Source of the DNA: Lysobacteraceae bacterium 2PB
GTDB taxonomy: Bacteria; Pseudomonadota; Gammaproteobacteria; Xanthomonadales; Xanthomonadaceae
Reading direction: 5' to 3'
DNA length: 64,000 nt
NCBI GenBank assembly: GCA_005502915.1
Contig: SCMT01000016.1
Location: forward strand, 25,907-89,906
In this document: positions 52,984 to 64,000 of the stretch, in pieces
Position numbering within the stretch: position 1 is the first letter of the stretch
Layout: each line of letters starts with the position of its first letter
Program-made: the position numbers and the translations under genes
Notes under the pieces: generated by a model
Databases searched by the model: none
What the model was told of the DNA's origin: nothing
What the model saw: only the letters and a program-made list of their open reading frames with translations

Positions 52984-55900
52984 ATGGAAAGTTTCCAATG
53001 TAACGATTCGCGCCGGCAACGGCCTGGCCTCCACGATGCGCGCGACGAGCGCGACAGCTGCGGTTTCGGGCTGATCGCGCACCTCGACGACACCCCCGAC
53101 CGTTCGCTGGTCGAGCAGGCGCTCAACGCACTCGCACGCATGGAGCATCGCGGCGGCATCGCCGCCGACGGACTCAGCGGCGACGGCTGCGGCCTGCTGA
53201 TGAAAACGCCCGATGCCTTCCTGCGTGCGCTCGCGGCCGAATCCGGCATCGCGCTCGGTCAGCGCTACGCCTCCGGCCTCGTGTTCATGCCGCACGATCC
53301 CGACGCGATCGCGCGCGTGCATGCGGTGTTCGCGAAGACGATGCGGGAGAACGGACTGGCCGTGTCCGGCTGGCGCACGGTACCGATCGACGACAGCGTC
53401 TGCGGCGAACTGGCGAAGGCGACGATGCCGGCGATCGAGCAGGTCTTCGTCGTGCCGGTGCTGGACGTGGAAGGCGCGCGGATGTCGCGCGAGGCGTTCG
53501 CGCAGGCACTCTACCTGGCGCGTCGACGCGCCGAACAGCGACTGCGCGACGTGCCCGGACTGCATGTGGTCAGCCTGTCGGCCAGCAGCATCGGTTATAA
53601 GGGCATGGTGCTGCCGCAATATCTCTCGCGGCTCTATCCCGATCTGCAGCGGCCGGAACTGGCGAGCAGCGTGGTGGTGTTCCACCAGCGCTTCTCGACC
53701 AACACCAGCCCGCGCTGGCCGCTGGCGCAGCCGTTCCGCATGCTGGCGCACAACGGCGAGATCAACACGATTTCCGGCAACCGCGTGTGGGCGCAGGCGC
53801 GCGCGCACGTGTGGCGCACCGACGCCCTCGATCCCTCCGAATTCGACACGCCGATCGAAGTCGACGGCTCGGATTCGATGAGCCTGGACTCGATGCTGGA
53901 ACTGCTGCAGGCCGGCGGCATGGACCTGCTCAAGGCGCTGCGCGTGGTGATCCCGCCGGCGACGCAGTCGCTGGAATACAAGGACGCCGACCTGCTGGCG
54001 TTCTACGAGTACTACGCGATCAACAGCGAACCGTGGGACGGCCCGGCCGGCATCGTCGCCTTCGACGGTCGCTACGCCGCCTGCACCACCGACCGCAACG
54101 GCCTGCGCCCGGCGCGCTGGCAGCTGAGCGACCAGCGCGTGTTCATGGTCGCCTCCGAAACCGGGGTGTGGGACGTCGACGACGCGCGCATCCTCGCCAA
54201 GGGCAAGCTCGGCCCGGGCCAGATGATCGCCGCCGACCTCGACACCGGCCGGCTGCTCGACACCGACGCGATCGACGGCATCAACCGCGCGCGCGCGCCG
54301 TACAAGCAGTGGCTGAAGCAGGGCATGACCTACCTGCACAGCGAACTGATCGACCCCAACCTCACCGCCGAACCCTTCGACGGCAGCACGCTGGCCGGCT
54401 TCCAGAAGCTGTTCCAGCTGACCCGCGAGGAACGCGAGCAGATCCTGCGCCCGCTCGCGGAAACCGAGCAGGAAGCGGTGGGTTCGATGGGCGACGACGT
54501 GCCGATGGCGGCACTGTCGGCGCAGGTGCGCCCGCTCTACGACCGCTTCCGCCAGGCCTTCGCGCAGGTGACGAATCCGCCGATGGATTCGCTGCGCGAG
54601 GATTGCGTGATGTCGCTGGGCACGCAGATCGGCGAGGAAGGCAACATCTTCGTCGACGGCCCGGAACAGGTGCGTCACGTGATGCTGAACTCGCCGGTGC
54701 TGTCGCAGCGCAAGCAGCGACAGCTGCTGACGATGCCGCAGTTTCGCGACTCGCATCGCTACATCGACCTGAACTACACGCCGGACGAAGGCCTGCGCAA
54801 TGCGCTCCTGCGCCTGTGCCGCGAAGCCGAGACCGCGGCGCGCGACGGTATCGAACTGCTGATCGTCACCGACCGCCGGCCGCGTCGCGGCGAACTGCTC
54901 GTGCATGCGCTGCTCGCGACCGGCGCGATTCACCGTCACCTGGTGCGGACCGGCCTGCGCTGCAAGTCGAACCTGATCATCGAGACCGGCACCGCGCGCG
55001 ACCCGCACCATGTCGCCTGCCTGATCGGCTTCGGCGCGACGGCGGTGTATCCCTACCTCGCCTACCAGACCCTGCACGACCTCGGCGAGCGCGGCATCCT
55101 CAAGACCAAGCATGGCGAAGTCGCGCAGATCGGACGCAGCTACCGGCGCGGCATCAAGAAGGGCCTGCTGAAGATCATCTCGAAGATGGGCATCAGCACC
55201 ATCGGCAGCTATCGCGGCGCGCAGCTGTTCGAGATCGTCGGCCTCGACCGCGAAGTCGTCGACCTGTGCTTCGCCGGCACGCCCTCGCGGATCGGCGGCG
55301 CCACCTTCGAGCAGCTGCAGCACGAAACCGCGCTGATCGCCGCGCGCGCCTGGGACAACAATGCGCTGCCGGAGATCGGCGGCCTGCTGCAGTACACGCC
55401 GACCGGCGAATACCACCAGTACAACCCCGACGTCGTCACCACATTGCAGCGCGCGGTGCGCAGCGGCCGGCGCGAGGACTGGGACGCGTACGCGAACGCG
55501 GTGAACGGCCGTCCGCCGGCCGCGCTGCGCGACCTGCTCGCGCTCGATACCGCGAAGGCGCAGCCCATTCCGCTCGACGAGGTCGAGCCGGTATCGAGCA
55601 TCGTCAAGCGCTTCGACAGCGCGGCGATGAGCCTCGGTGCGCTGTCGCCGGAGGCGCACGAGGCGCTGGCGATCGCGATGAACCGCCTCGGCGGGCGCAG
55701 CAATTCCGGCGAAGGCGGCGAAGACCCGGCGCGCTACGGCACCGACAAGGTGTCGAAGATCAAGCAGGTCGCGTCCGGCCGTTTCGGCGTGACCCCCGAA
55801 TACCTGGTCAGCGCCGAAGTGCTGCAGATCAAGGTCGCGCAGGGCGCCAAGCCCGGCGAGGGCGGCCAGCTGCCGGGCCACAAGGTCAACGCCCTGATCG

Positions 55901-57477
55901 CGAAGCTGCGCTACGCGCGGCCGGGCATCGGCCTGATCTCCCCGCCGCCGCATCACGACATCTATTCGATCGAAGACCTTGCGCAGCTGATCTTCGACCT
56001 GCGCCAGATCAATCCCGAGGCGCTGATCTCGGTGAAGCTGGTCGCGCACGCCGGCGTCGGCACGATCGCCAGTGGTGTCGCCAAGGCCGGCGCCGACCTC
56101 ATCACCATTTCCGGCCACGACGGCGGCACCGGCGCGAGTCCGATCTCCTCGATCCGCTACGCCGGCACGCCCTGGGAACTGGGCCTGTCGGAAGCGCGGC
56201 AGTCGCTGATGGCCAATGGCCTGCGCGAGCGGGTGATCGTGCAGGCCGATGGCGGCATGAAGACCGGCCTGGACGTGATCAAGGCCGCGCTGCTCGGTGC
56301 CGAATCCTTCGGGTTCGGCACCGCGCCGATGATCGCGCTGGGCTGCAAGTACCTGCGCATCTGCCATCTCAACAACTGCGCGACGGGCGTGGCCACGCAG
56401 GACGACAAGCTGCGCGAGGACCATTTCACCGGTCTGCCCGAACGCGTGGAGAATTTCTTCCGCGGCATCGCCGAGGAGGTGCGCGGTTATCTCGCCCAGC
56501 TCGGCGCGCGCACGCTGGACGACGTGATCGGCCGTACCGATCTGCTGCGGCAGACCGAAGGCACGCTGCCGCAGCATCGCCTGATCGACCTGTCGCCGCT
56601 GCTGTCGCAGGACGGCCTGACCGGCAGCGCGCGCTGCAGCGTGCGCAGTGCGTCGGCGCCACCGGAAGGACTGGCGGCGACGCTCGATGCGGATCTCGCC
56701 GAGGTCATCGCGCACAAGCGCGGCGGCAGCTTCCGCTACGCGATCCGCAATACCGATCGCAGCATCGGCGCGCGCCTCTCGGGACGCATCGCCCGCGCGC
56801 ACGGCAACCACGGCATGGGCGACAAGCCTATCGACCTGCATTTCGACGGCAGCGCCGGACAGAGCTTCGGCGCCTTCCTCGCCGGCGGCCTGCGCCTGGA
56901 GCTCGAAGGCGAAGCCAACGATTACGTCGGCAAGGGCATGGCCGACGGCCGCATCGTCATCCGTCCGCCGCAGGGCGCGCGCTACGTCGCGCACGAATCG
57001 GCGATCCTCGGCAACACCTGCCTGTACGGCGCCACCGGCGGCGAACTGTATGCGGCCGGCCGCGCCGGCGAGCGCTTCGCGGTCCGCAACTCCGGCGCGC
57101 TGGCGATCGTCGAAGGTGCGGGCGACCACTGCTGCGAGTACATGACCGGCGGCATTGTCGTGGTGCTCGGCCGCACCGGCCTGAACTTCGGCGCCGGCTT
57201 CACCGGCGGCATGGCCTACGTGCTCGACCGCGACCGCGATTTCGTCGACCGCTACAACCACGAACTGATCGACATCCTGCGCATCAACTCGGAAGGCTTC
57301 GAGCACCACCGCTCGCACCTGCTCGACCTGCTCGAACACCACCAGCGCCTCACCGGCAGCGCCCACGCCCAGAACCTCATCGACAACTTCCGCGATTTCC
57401 TCGGCAAATTCTGGCTGGTGAAACCGAAGGCGGTGAGCATCGAGTCGTTGGGCGAAACGTTGAGGCGAGCGGCATGA
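52984..57477 (+). CDS. gltB: Glutamate synthase (NADPH) large subunit
   Basis: A 1497-residue enzyme that transfers the amide of glutamine to 2-oxoglutarate. Catalytic C26 in D-S-C-G-F-G-L-I-A-H is the glutaminase nucleophile, exposed after removal of the first ~25 residues. The synthase domain has the 3Fe-4S cysteines C1121, C1127 and C1132 (G-C-K-Y-L-R-I-C-H-L-N-N-C). The C-terminal G-x-x-G-x-x-x-G beta-helix (G-F-T-G-G-M-A-Y) is present. Length fits the family (E. coli 1486). With gltD it forms GOGAT for nitrogen assimilation. Confidence 0.97.
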   Translation: MESFQCNDSRRQRPGLHDARDERDSCGFGLIAHLDDTPDRSLVEQALNALARMEHRGGIAADGLSGDGCGLLMKTPDAFLRALAAESGIALGQRYASGLVFMPHDPDAIARVHAVFAKTMRENGLAVSGWRTVPIDDSVCGELAKATMPAIEQVFVVPVLDVEGARMSREAFAQALYLARRRAEQRLRDVPGLHVVSLSASSIGYKGMVLPQYLSRLYPDLQRPELASSVVVFHQRFSTNTSPRWPLAQPFRMLAHNGEINTISGNRVWAQARAHVWRTDALDPSEFDTPIEVDGSDSMSLDSMLELLQAGGMDLLKALRVVIPPATQSLEYKDADLLAFYEYYAINSEPWDGPAGIVAFDGRYAACTTDRNGLRPARWQLSDQRVFMVASETGVWDVDDARILAKGKLGPGQMIAADLDTGRLLDTDAIDGINRARAPYKQWLKQGMTYLHSELIDPNLTAEPFDGSTLAGFQKLFQLTREEREQILRPLAETEQEAVGSMGDDVPMAALSAQVRPLYDRFRQAFAQVTNPPMDSLREDCVMSLGTQIGEEGNIFVDGPEQVRHVMLNSPVLSQRKQRQLLTMPQFRDSHRYIDLNYTPDEGLRNALLRLCREAETAARDGIELLIVTDRRPRRGELLVHALLATGAIHRHLVRTGLRCKSNLIIETGTARDPHHVACLIGFGATAVYPYLAYQTLHDLGERGILKTKHGEVAQIGRSYRRGIKKGLLKIISKMGISTIGSYRGAQLFEIVGLDREVVDLCFAGTPSRIGGATFEQLQHETALIAARAWDNNALPEIGGLLQYTPTGEYHQYNPDVVTTLQRAVRSGRREDWDAYANAVNGRPPAALRDLLALDTAKAQPIPLDEVEPVSSIVKRFDSAAMSLGALSPEAHEALAIAMNRLGGRSNSGEGGEDPARYGTDKVSKIKQVASGRFGVTPEYLVSAEVLQIKVAQGAKPGEGGQLPGHKVNALIAKLRYARPGIGLISPPPHHDIYSIEDLAQLIFDLRQINPEALISVKLVAHAGVGTIASGVAKAGADLITISGHDGGTGASPISSIRYAGTPWELGLSEARQSLMANGLRERVIVQADGGMKTGLDVIKAALLGAESFGFGTAPMIALGCKYLRICHLNNCATGVATQDDKLREDHFTGLPERVENFFRGIAEEVRGYLAQLGARTLDDVIGRTDLLRQTEGTLPQHRLIDLSPLLSQDGLTGSARCSVRSASAPPEGLAATLDADLAEVIAHKRGGSFRYAIRNTDRSIGARLSGRIARAHGNHGMGDKPIDLHFDGSAGQSFGAFLAGGLRLELEGEANDYVGKGMADGRIVIRPPQGARYVAHESAILGNTCLYGATGGELYAAGRAGERFAVRNSGALAIVEGAGDHCCEYMTGGIVVVLGRTGLNFGAGFTGGMAYVLDRDRDFVDRYNHELIDILRINSEGFEHHRSHLLDLLEHHQRLTGSAHAQNLIDNFRDFLGKFWLVKPKAVSIESLGETLRRAA

Positions 57478-57506
57478 ACATTTCGCGCTCCGCACGAAAT
57501 ATCCAT

Positions 57507-57589
57507 CCCGAGATTCGCTCTGCGAATCTCGGGCCCCGCTTCGCACTTCCGATCCCCCCGCCTTCGGCGCGCCCCCTTACCAAGGGGGC
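57507..57589. repeat. Two hairpins in the gltB-gltD spacer
   Basis: CCCGAGATTCGC (57507-57518) pairs perfectly with GCGAATCTCGGG (57522-57533) around a 3-base loop. GCCCCCTT (57571-57578) pairs with AAGGGGGC (57582-57589) around ACC. Both are in the 154 bases between the gltB stop and the gltD start. They could attenuate or stabilise the transcript, or be copies of a dispersed intergenic repeat. Confidence 0.7.
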
Positions 57590-57592
57590 TGA

Positions 57593-59128
<1,536 letters not shown>

Positions 59129-59583
59129 GCGGGGACGCACTGCCGGGCAGAGGGGGCGTTCGCGCACGCGCAGGCCGCGGATGCGGCGCAAGCAGGGCAG
59201 CGGCGCTTCCGAACCAGCGTCCTGTCCATGGAAAAGGACTAAGGACCTGCGCGCGGGCGCCTGCACGACGCACGTGCTTTCATGCAGGACTGTGCACGGG
59301 ATCGCGCGATCAGCGTGACGGAATCCACCCGATGCCATCCGTGTCTCATGGCTCGCGATCGAGTGCATCAATCGATGCAACCGTCCTTGTCGTCCATGTG
59401 CTTGATCGTCCCGCAAGGTGATGGATACGCTGGCGATGCCGTCGCGAAGGATCCGCCAGCCGGCTGCAGGAACTGCGCAGGGCGTGTGGCGCGTCATCGC
59501 GAGGGTGCACGCGCGGCCTGCCCGCATGCCGGGTCAGGGCCGCACATCCCAATGTATGCCAAGACCACAAGGAAAGAGTCCGC
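59129..59583. other. 455-base spacer between gltD and the subtilase gene
   Basis: I find no convincing gene. CTGCCCGG (59117-59124) and CCGGGCAG (59143-59150) could form a hairpin at the gltD end, without a T-run. A 12-base palindrome (GATCGCGCGATC, 59300-59311) and the dyad TGCATC-AATC-GATGCA (59364-59379) lie in the middle. A weak TTGATC-16-GATACG pair at 59402-59429 might be a promoter for the subtilase, but the match is poor. Confidence 0.4.
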
Positions 59584-61050
<1,467 letters not shown>

Positions 61051-61052
61051 TC

Positions 61053-61096
61053 GTGCTTTGAAGCACCTCGTCCCCGGGGCGCATGCCCCGGGGATT
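61053..61096. terminator. Double hairpin between convergent genes, probable terminator
   Basis: GTGCTT-TG-AAGCAC (61053-61066) is followed by TCCCCGGGGC/GCCCCGGGGA (61071-61094), a long GC stem with a tight loop. They lie just after the subtilase stop and before the end of the convergent amidohydrolase gene, so they could work in both directions. The T-run is short. Confidence 0.6.
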
Positions 61097-61110
61097 CCGA
61101 TGCGGAAGTT

Positions 61111-62712
61111 TCAGGCGAACGCCGCCGCCAGCGCCGCCCGGATCGGCTTGGGCAGGTTGCGTTGGCGATCGAGCACGGCGAGGAAGTCGCGATCGTCACA
61201 GAGGCTGATCGGGTCCAGTTCCAGCGGACCGAGCAGGGTCGAGAGCGGCACTGCGGCCGCGCGCGCCATCTCCAGCGGATCGAACGAGCGTTTCGGCGAC
61301 GTGCCGTGGTTGCACAGTCGCGGCCGGATGCAGTTGTCGACCGGTTCTTCCTCTTCCAGTGCGAGGAACCATTCGGGTTTGGCGCTGCGCGAGGCGCGCC
61401 GCGGTTTTTCGAGTGCCTTCGCGAGGTCGACCAGGTCGCGCAGGCCGCGACGCAGCAGGTCCGTCGATGCGCGCAGGCCCTGCGGCTTCAGCGGGCCGTC
61501 GACCGGCCCGGCGAGGTCGAACACGCGCCGGCTGCCGCCGACGGTCCAGGTTTCGGCGTGGCGCGCGCCGCGCATCAGTTTCGGCAGGCCGTAGCGACGC
61601 ACGCCGTCGATCATCACCAGCACGATGTCGCGTTCGCGGCAGTCCAGCAGCTGCGCGTACGCGGGCTTGTCGGTGCCCTTGATCGCGATGAGGTCGGCGC
61701 GCTTGCCCGACTCCAGCGAGCCGACGACGTTGTGCCACTTGATCGCGCGCGCGGCATTGCGCGTGGCCATCGAGACGAGTTCGAGATCGCTGAACAGGCC
61801 GCCCTGCGCCTGGCTGACCGCACGCGCCACCTTGAGTTCGCCGAGCAGGTGCTTGCTGCCGCTGGGCGACCAGTCCGCGCCGAGGGTGATGTTCACGCCG
61901 GCCTTCTTCGCGGCCTTGATGTTCGCGGTCTTGCCGTAGAGCAGCAGGTTGCTCAGCGGCGACCACACCATCGATGCGCCCTTGCCGGCCATCAGGTCGA
62001 AGTCCCTGCGCTTGAGCGCGACGCAGTGGATGCCGACCAGCGACGGCGAGATCGCGATCTCGCCCGAAGGCAGGGTCAGCGCCTGGAAATGCTTGTGCGC
62101 GCGCGCGTCGGTGCCTTCGCTCAGGTGCAGCAGCAGCGCCGACTTCTGCCTGAGCAGGCGCATGAAGCGCTCGCCGTCCTCGGCGGCGACGTCGGCGATG
62201 CGCGCATGCGCGGCCGGGAAACCCGGGCCGTCGGAGACCTCGGGGTTGCGCAGGAAGCCGCGATAGAAACTGCTCATGCCGCTGTTGCTGAACAGTGCGA
62301 TGCCCTGCGAGGTGGTCACGCCGCCGAGCAGGCATTTGCATTCGGCGTAGCGGGCGATCGCGGCCGGATAGCCGGGCGTCTGGCCGAGCACGTTCATCGG
62401 CCCGCTGATCAGCCTGCGGTAGTCGGGATGGCGCGCCCAGTCGTCGCGATTGGTGTAGCGCTTCGGTACCTGCCACAGACGCAGCACGTTGTAGCTGAGG
62501 TGGTTGTGCAGGTCGATCAGGCCCGGATACAGCGTCGCGCCGGTGCGTTCGACCTTCACCTGTTCGAATCCGGCCGGCGGCGGTTCGTCGGCATCGGCGA
62601 CGGCGACGATGGTGTGGTCGCGCAGGTAGATGACGCCGTCGTCGAACACGGCGTCGTCGGGGTCCATGGTCACGATGCGGCCGTGCAGCGCGGACAGGCG
62701 GGCTTGCGGCAT
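61111..62712 (-). CDS. Amidohydrolase-superfamily protein
   Basis: A 533-residue metal-dependent hydrolase. The N-terminal beta-sandwich carries G-R-I-V-T-M-D, the metal pair is D-L-H-N-H-L-S-Y-N, further likely ligands are in L-V-G-I-H-C-V-A-L, and the catalytic Asp is in L-G-A-D-W-S-P-S-G. The late A-I-K-G-T-D-K sandwich strand and a ~100-residue C-terminal tail rich in charged residues complete it. The closest general match is the aminohydrolase/chlorohydrolase-like (ATZ/TRZ) group. No substrate can be assigned. AAGGAG inside the end of the upstream gene sets the ATG at 62712. Confidence 0.85.
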   Translation of the reverse strand: MPQARLSALHGRIVTMDPDDAVFDDGVIYLRDHTIVAVADADEPPPAGFEQVKVERTGATLYPGLIDLHNHLSYNVLRLWQVPKRYTNRDDWARHPDYRRLISGPMNVLGQTPGYPAAIARYAECKCLLGGVTTSQGIALFSNSGMSSFYRGFLRNPEVSDGPGFPAAHARIADVAAEDGERFMRLLRQKSALLLHLSEGTDARAHKHFQALTLPSGEIAISPSLVGIHCVALKRRDFDLMAGKGASMVWSPLSNLLLYGKTANIKAAKKAGVNITLGADWSPSGSKHLLGELKVARAVSQAQGGLFSDLELVSMATRNAARAIKWHNVVGSLESGKRADLIAIKGTDKPAYAQLLDCRERDIVLVMIDGVRRYGLPKLMRGARHAETWTVGGSRRVFDLAGPVDGPLKPQGLRASTDLLRRGLRDLVDLAKALEKPRRASRSAKPEWFLALEEEEPVDNCIRPRLCNHGTSPKRSFDPLEMARAAAVPLSTLLGPLELDPISLCDDRDFLAVLDRQRNLPKPIRAALAAAFA

Positions 62713-62716
62713 GCGG

Positions 62717-63493
62717 TCACTCCTTGCGCGGCGCCACCCAGATCAGGGTGTGGCGGTCGTCGGGTTGCGGGCGGCGCACGCTGGTGCGCTGCGGTGGCGT
62801 CGCGGTGCGACCCGCGCGGTCGTCGCCGAGGAAATCCGGCGCGCCGAACGGCAGGTCGCGACGCGGGATCGGTGCGTAGTCGCTTTCGAGGAAGGCCGCG
62901 CCGTAGTTCGGCAGCGTGGCGTCGCCGTCGGTATCGGGCGTCACGACGGCGCGCAGGGCGACGATGGCGTCGCGCCAGGCCGCGAGCATCGCCGCTTCGT
63001 CGTGGCTGCTGGGATGCGGGATGTCGAACACCGGCGTCGCACCCTTGCCGGGCCACAGGTCGATGGCCCTCTGCGCCTGCCTGCCGAAGGCGACGATCGC
63101 CTGCGTCTTCGCGTTGTGCGCCATGTCGAACAGGCGGTTGCGCCACGCGAGCTGGTCCGGCAGCGTCAGCACGTCGTCCCCCTTCGATGCCTGCGCGGGA
63201 ATCAGCGCGTAGGAGAACGCGTTGAGGCAGAGATACGAACGCGTGAGTCCGAGTTTCGAGAGGAAGCCCTGCACGCGCTGGCCGGCATCGCCGACGAGCG
63301 TGCGACCGGCGATGCGTTCGGTGGCGCCGGGGTCGGAGGCGAGGCAGATCACGCGCGCGCTGCCGTCGAGCCGGCCGCGATGGAAGATCGGACCCCAGTC
63401 GTACCAGAAGTGCTGCTTCAGCGGTCCGTAGTCGGGGCAGGCGGCGAAATGCCGGGCGAAACGCACCGGCGGTCCCTTGTCGAATTCGATCAT
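62717..63493 (-). CDS. Uracil-DNA glycosylase superfamily protein
   Basis: A 258-residue protein of the UDG alpha/beta fold. C-L-A-S-D-P-G-A-T-E and G-D-A-G-Q-R-V form the motif 1 region, C-L-N-A-F-S-Y-A-L the base-stacking segment, A-F-G-R-Q-A-Q the central strand, and I-P-H-P-S-S-H-D the HPS intercalation motif. The four-Cys Fe-S signature of family 4 enzymes is not visible. It could be a glycosylase or a non-glycosylase relative. Four bases separate it from the amidohydrolase gene, so the pair is one operon, a pairing I cannot explain. Confidence 0.75.
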   Translation of the reverse strand: MIEFDKGPPVRFARHFAACPDYGPLKQHFWYDWGPIFHRGRLDGSARVICLASDPGATERIAGRTLVGDAGQRVQGFLSKLGLTRSYLCLNAFSYALIPAQASKGDDVLTLPDQLAWRNRLFDMAHNAKTQAIVAFGRQAQRAIDLWPGKGATPVFDIPHPSSHDEAAMLAAWRDAIVALRAVVTPDTDGDATLPNYGAAFLESDYAPIPRRDLPFGAPDFLGDDRAGRTATPPQRTSVRRPQPDDRHTLIWVAPRKE

Positions 63494-63612
63494 GTCCGTG
63501 ACCTCATCGCGCGCAGCGGCGTTTTCCCTGCTAACGCGCTGCGCGCCCCGTGCCGGACAGCGCGCGGCGATCGCGCCGGATCGGTCAGTCCGGACGGATC
63601 ATGCCGGCGCGA

Positions 63613-64000
63613 TCACTTCACGCAGGTGCTGCCCAGGTACGTGGCGCGCACGCGTTCCAGTTCGGCCTTGCGCGCGTCGTCGCGCGCGCCGGCGAGCTTC
63701 CAGCGGAAGTCGGCCTCGTCCACGCGCTTCTTCCAGCTCACGCACAGCAGTGCCTGCGGCACCTCGGCGCAGGCGTCCTGGCGCATCTCGCAGGTCTCGC
63801 CGGCGGCCAGCTCCAGGCTGCCGTCGATGCCGCGCGACTGCACCGGCACGCAGGTGGCCGGTGGCGTGCCGGTGTCGCTGAGGTAGTCGCGATCGTCCCA
63901 GGTCCGGCACTGGAACAGCGGCGGCGGTGGCGCGGGCGGCGGTGGCGGGGCCGGTGGCGCAGCGGCGACGGTGGGCGTTTCGGTCCGCGGCTGCGGGGGC
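63613..64000 (-). CDS. Proline-rich protein with Cys-rich C-terminal domain (partial at window edge)
   Basis: The minus-strand frame is open from the window end to the stop at 63613-63615, giving 128 residues. It starts P-P-Q-P-R-T-E-T-P-T-V-A-A-A and continues with a P-A-P-P-P-P linker. A domain follows with L-F-Q-C-R-T-W-D-D-R-D-Y-L-S-D-T-G, then C-V-P-V, E-T-C-E-M-R, A-C-A-E-V, L-L-C-V-S-W-K-K and a final T-Y-L-G-S-T-C-V-K. The even set of Cys suggests disulfides in an exported protein. The N-terminus, probably with a signal peptide, lies beyond the window. A GTG at 63849 could be mistaken for the start. Confidence 0.7.
   Translation of the reverse strand, partial: PPQPRTETPTVAAAPPAPPPPPAPPPPLFQCRTWDDRDYLSDTGTPPATCVPVQSRGIDGSLELAAGETCEMRQDACAEVPQALLCVSWKKRVDEADFRWKLAGARDDARKAELERVRATYLGSTCVK

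Noticed and set aside
52780..57546. A 1588-residue open frame antisense to gltB
   Set aside because: The sense strand encodes a complete glutamate synthase with all catalytic and Fe-S cysteines; the antisense frame shows no domain and is a GC-bias shadow.

Overview
The window is a high-GC, densely packed chromosomal segment with no tRNA, rRNA, CRISPR array, integrase or insertion sequence that I could find. Several features point to a gammaproteobacterium of the Xanthomonadales/Lysobacterales (Lysobacter- or Luteimonas-like; genus not resolvable): an intact recC-recB-recD set, a proteinase K-like secreted subtilase, PEP carboxylase, glutathione-dependent formaldehyde detoxification, a secreted cyanophycinase-like peptidase and a giant Ig/Calx-beta autotransporter. 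All function calls come from reading the translations; no database search was run.

Layout. 1-2445: the 3' end of a DUF6916-like gene, then a leftward set of three tail-collar (microcystin-dependent-protein-like) genes ending in a GNAT acetyltransferase. 2729-9691: divergent from these, a 2320-residue autotransporter with Calx-beta and about 14 putative-Ig repeats, containing a recent 537-bp internal tandem duplication and followed by a strong terminator. 9797-18482: recC-recB-recD joined by ATGA overlaps. 18517-22000: folE, a CapK/PaaK-like adenylate-forming enzyme behind a sigma-54-like promoter, an SDR oxidoreductase and a small lipoprotein. 22176-24875: ppc. 25126-28746: a secreted PPC-domain protein and four small envelope or secreted proteins of unknown role, then a decayed gene. 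29083-33686: frmR-frmA-(CocE-type hydrolase)-frmB, with a FrmR/RcnR-type operator overlapping the frmR start codon.

34253-41231 is a six-gene leftward operon (RDD, SpoIIM-like, DUF4129, DUF4350, MoxR ATPase, DUF58) in which every junction is a 4-base ATGA overlap, typical of MoxR-vWA/transglutaminase-type envelope modules. 41455-44943: a YkgJ-type cysteine cluster protein, the DUF2157-DUF4401-GDYxxLxY membrane operon and a gamma-carbonic anhydrase. 45076-49111: coniferyl-aldehyde-dehydrogenase-like ALDH, cyanophycinase-like peptidase, cytochrome b561 with a perfect FNR box upstream, and exonuclease III. 49177-52746: small accessory genes including a membrane-anchored/secreted barnase-type RNase overlapping its barstar inhibitor, and a TetA-like MFS transporter. 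52984-59128: gltB and gltD (nitrogen assimilation), separated by a hairpin-rich spacer. 59584-64000: subtilase, amidohydrolase plus uracil-DNA-glycosylase-like pair, and a partial proline-rich protein.

Most of the segment is ordinary chromosome. The least explained parts are the tail-collar/acetyltransferase/autotransporter locus, the six-gene MoxR module, the CocE insertion in the frm operon, and several candidate regulatory sites (sigma-54-like, FNR, FrmR-type, and an inverted repeat before ppc).
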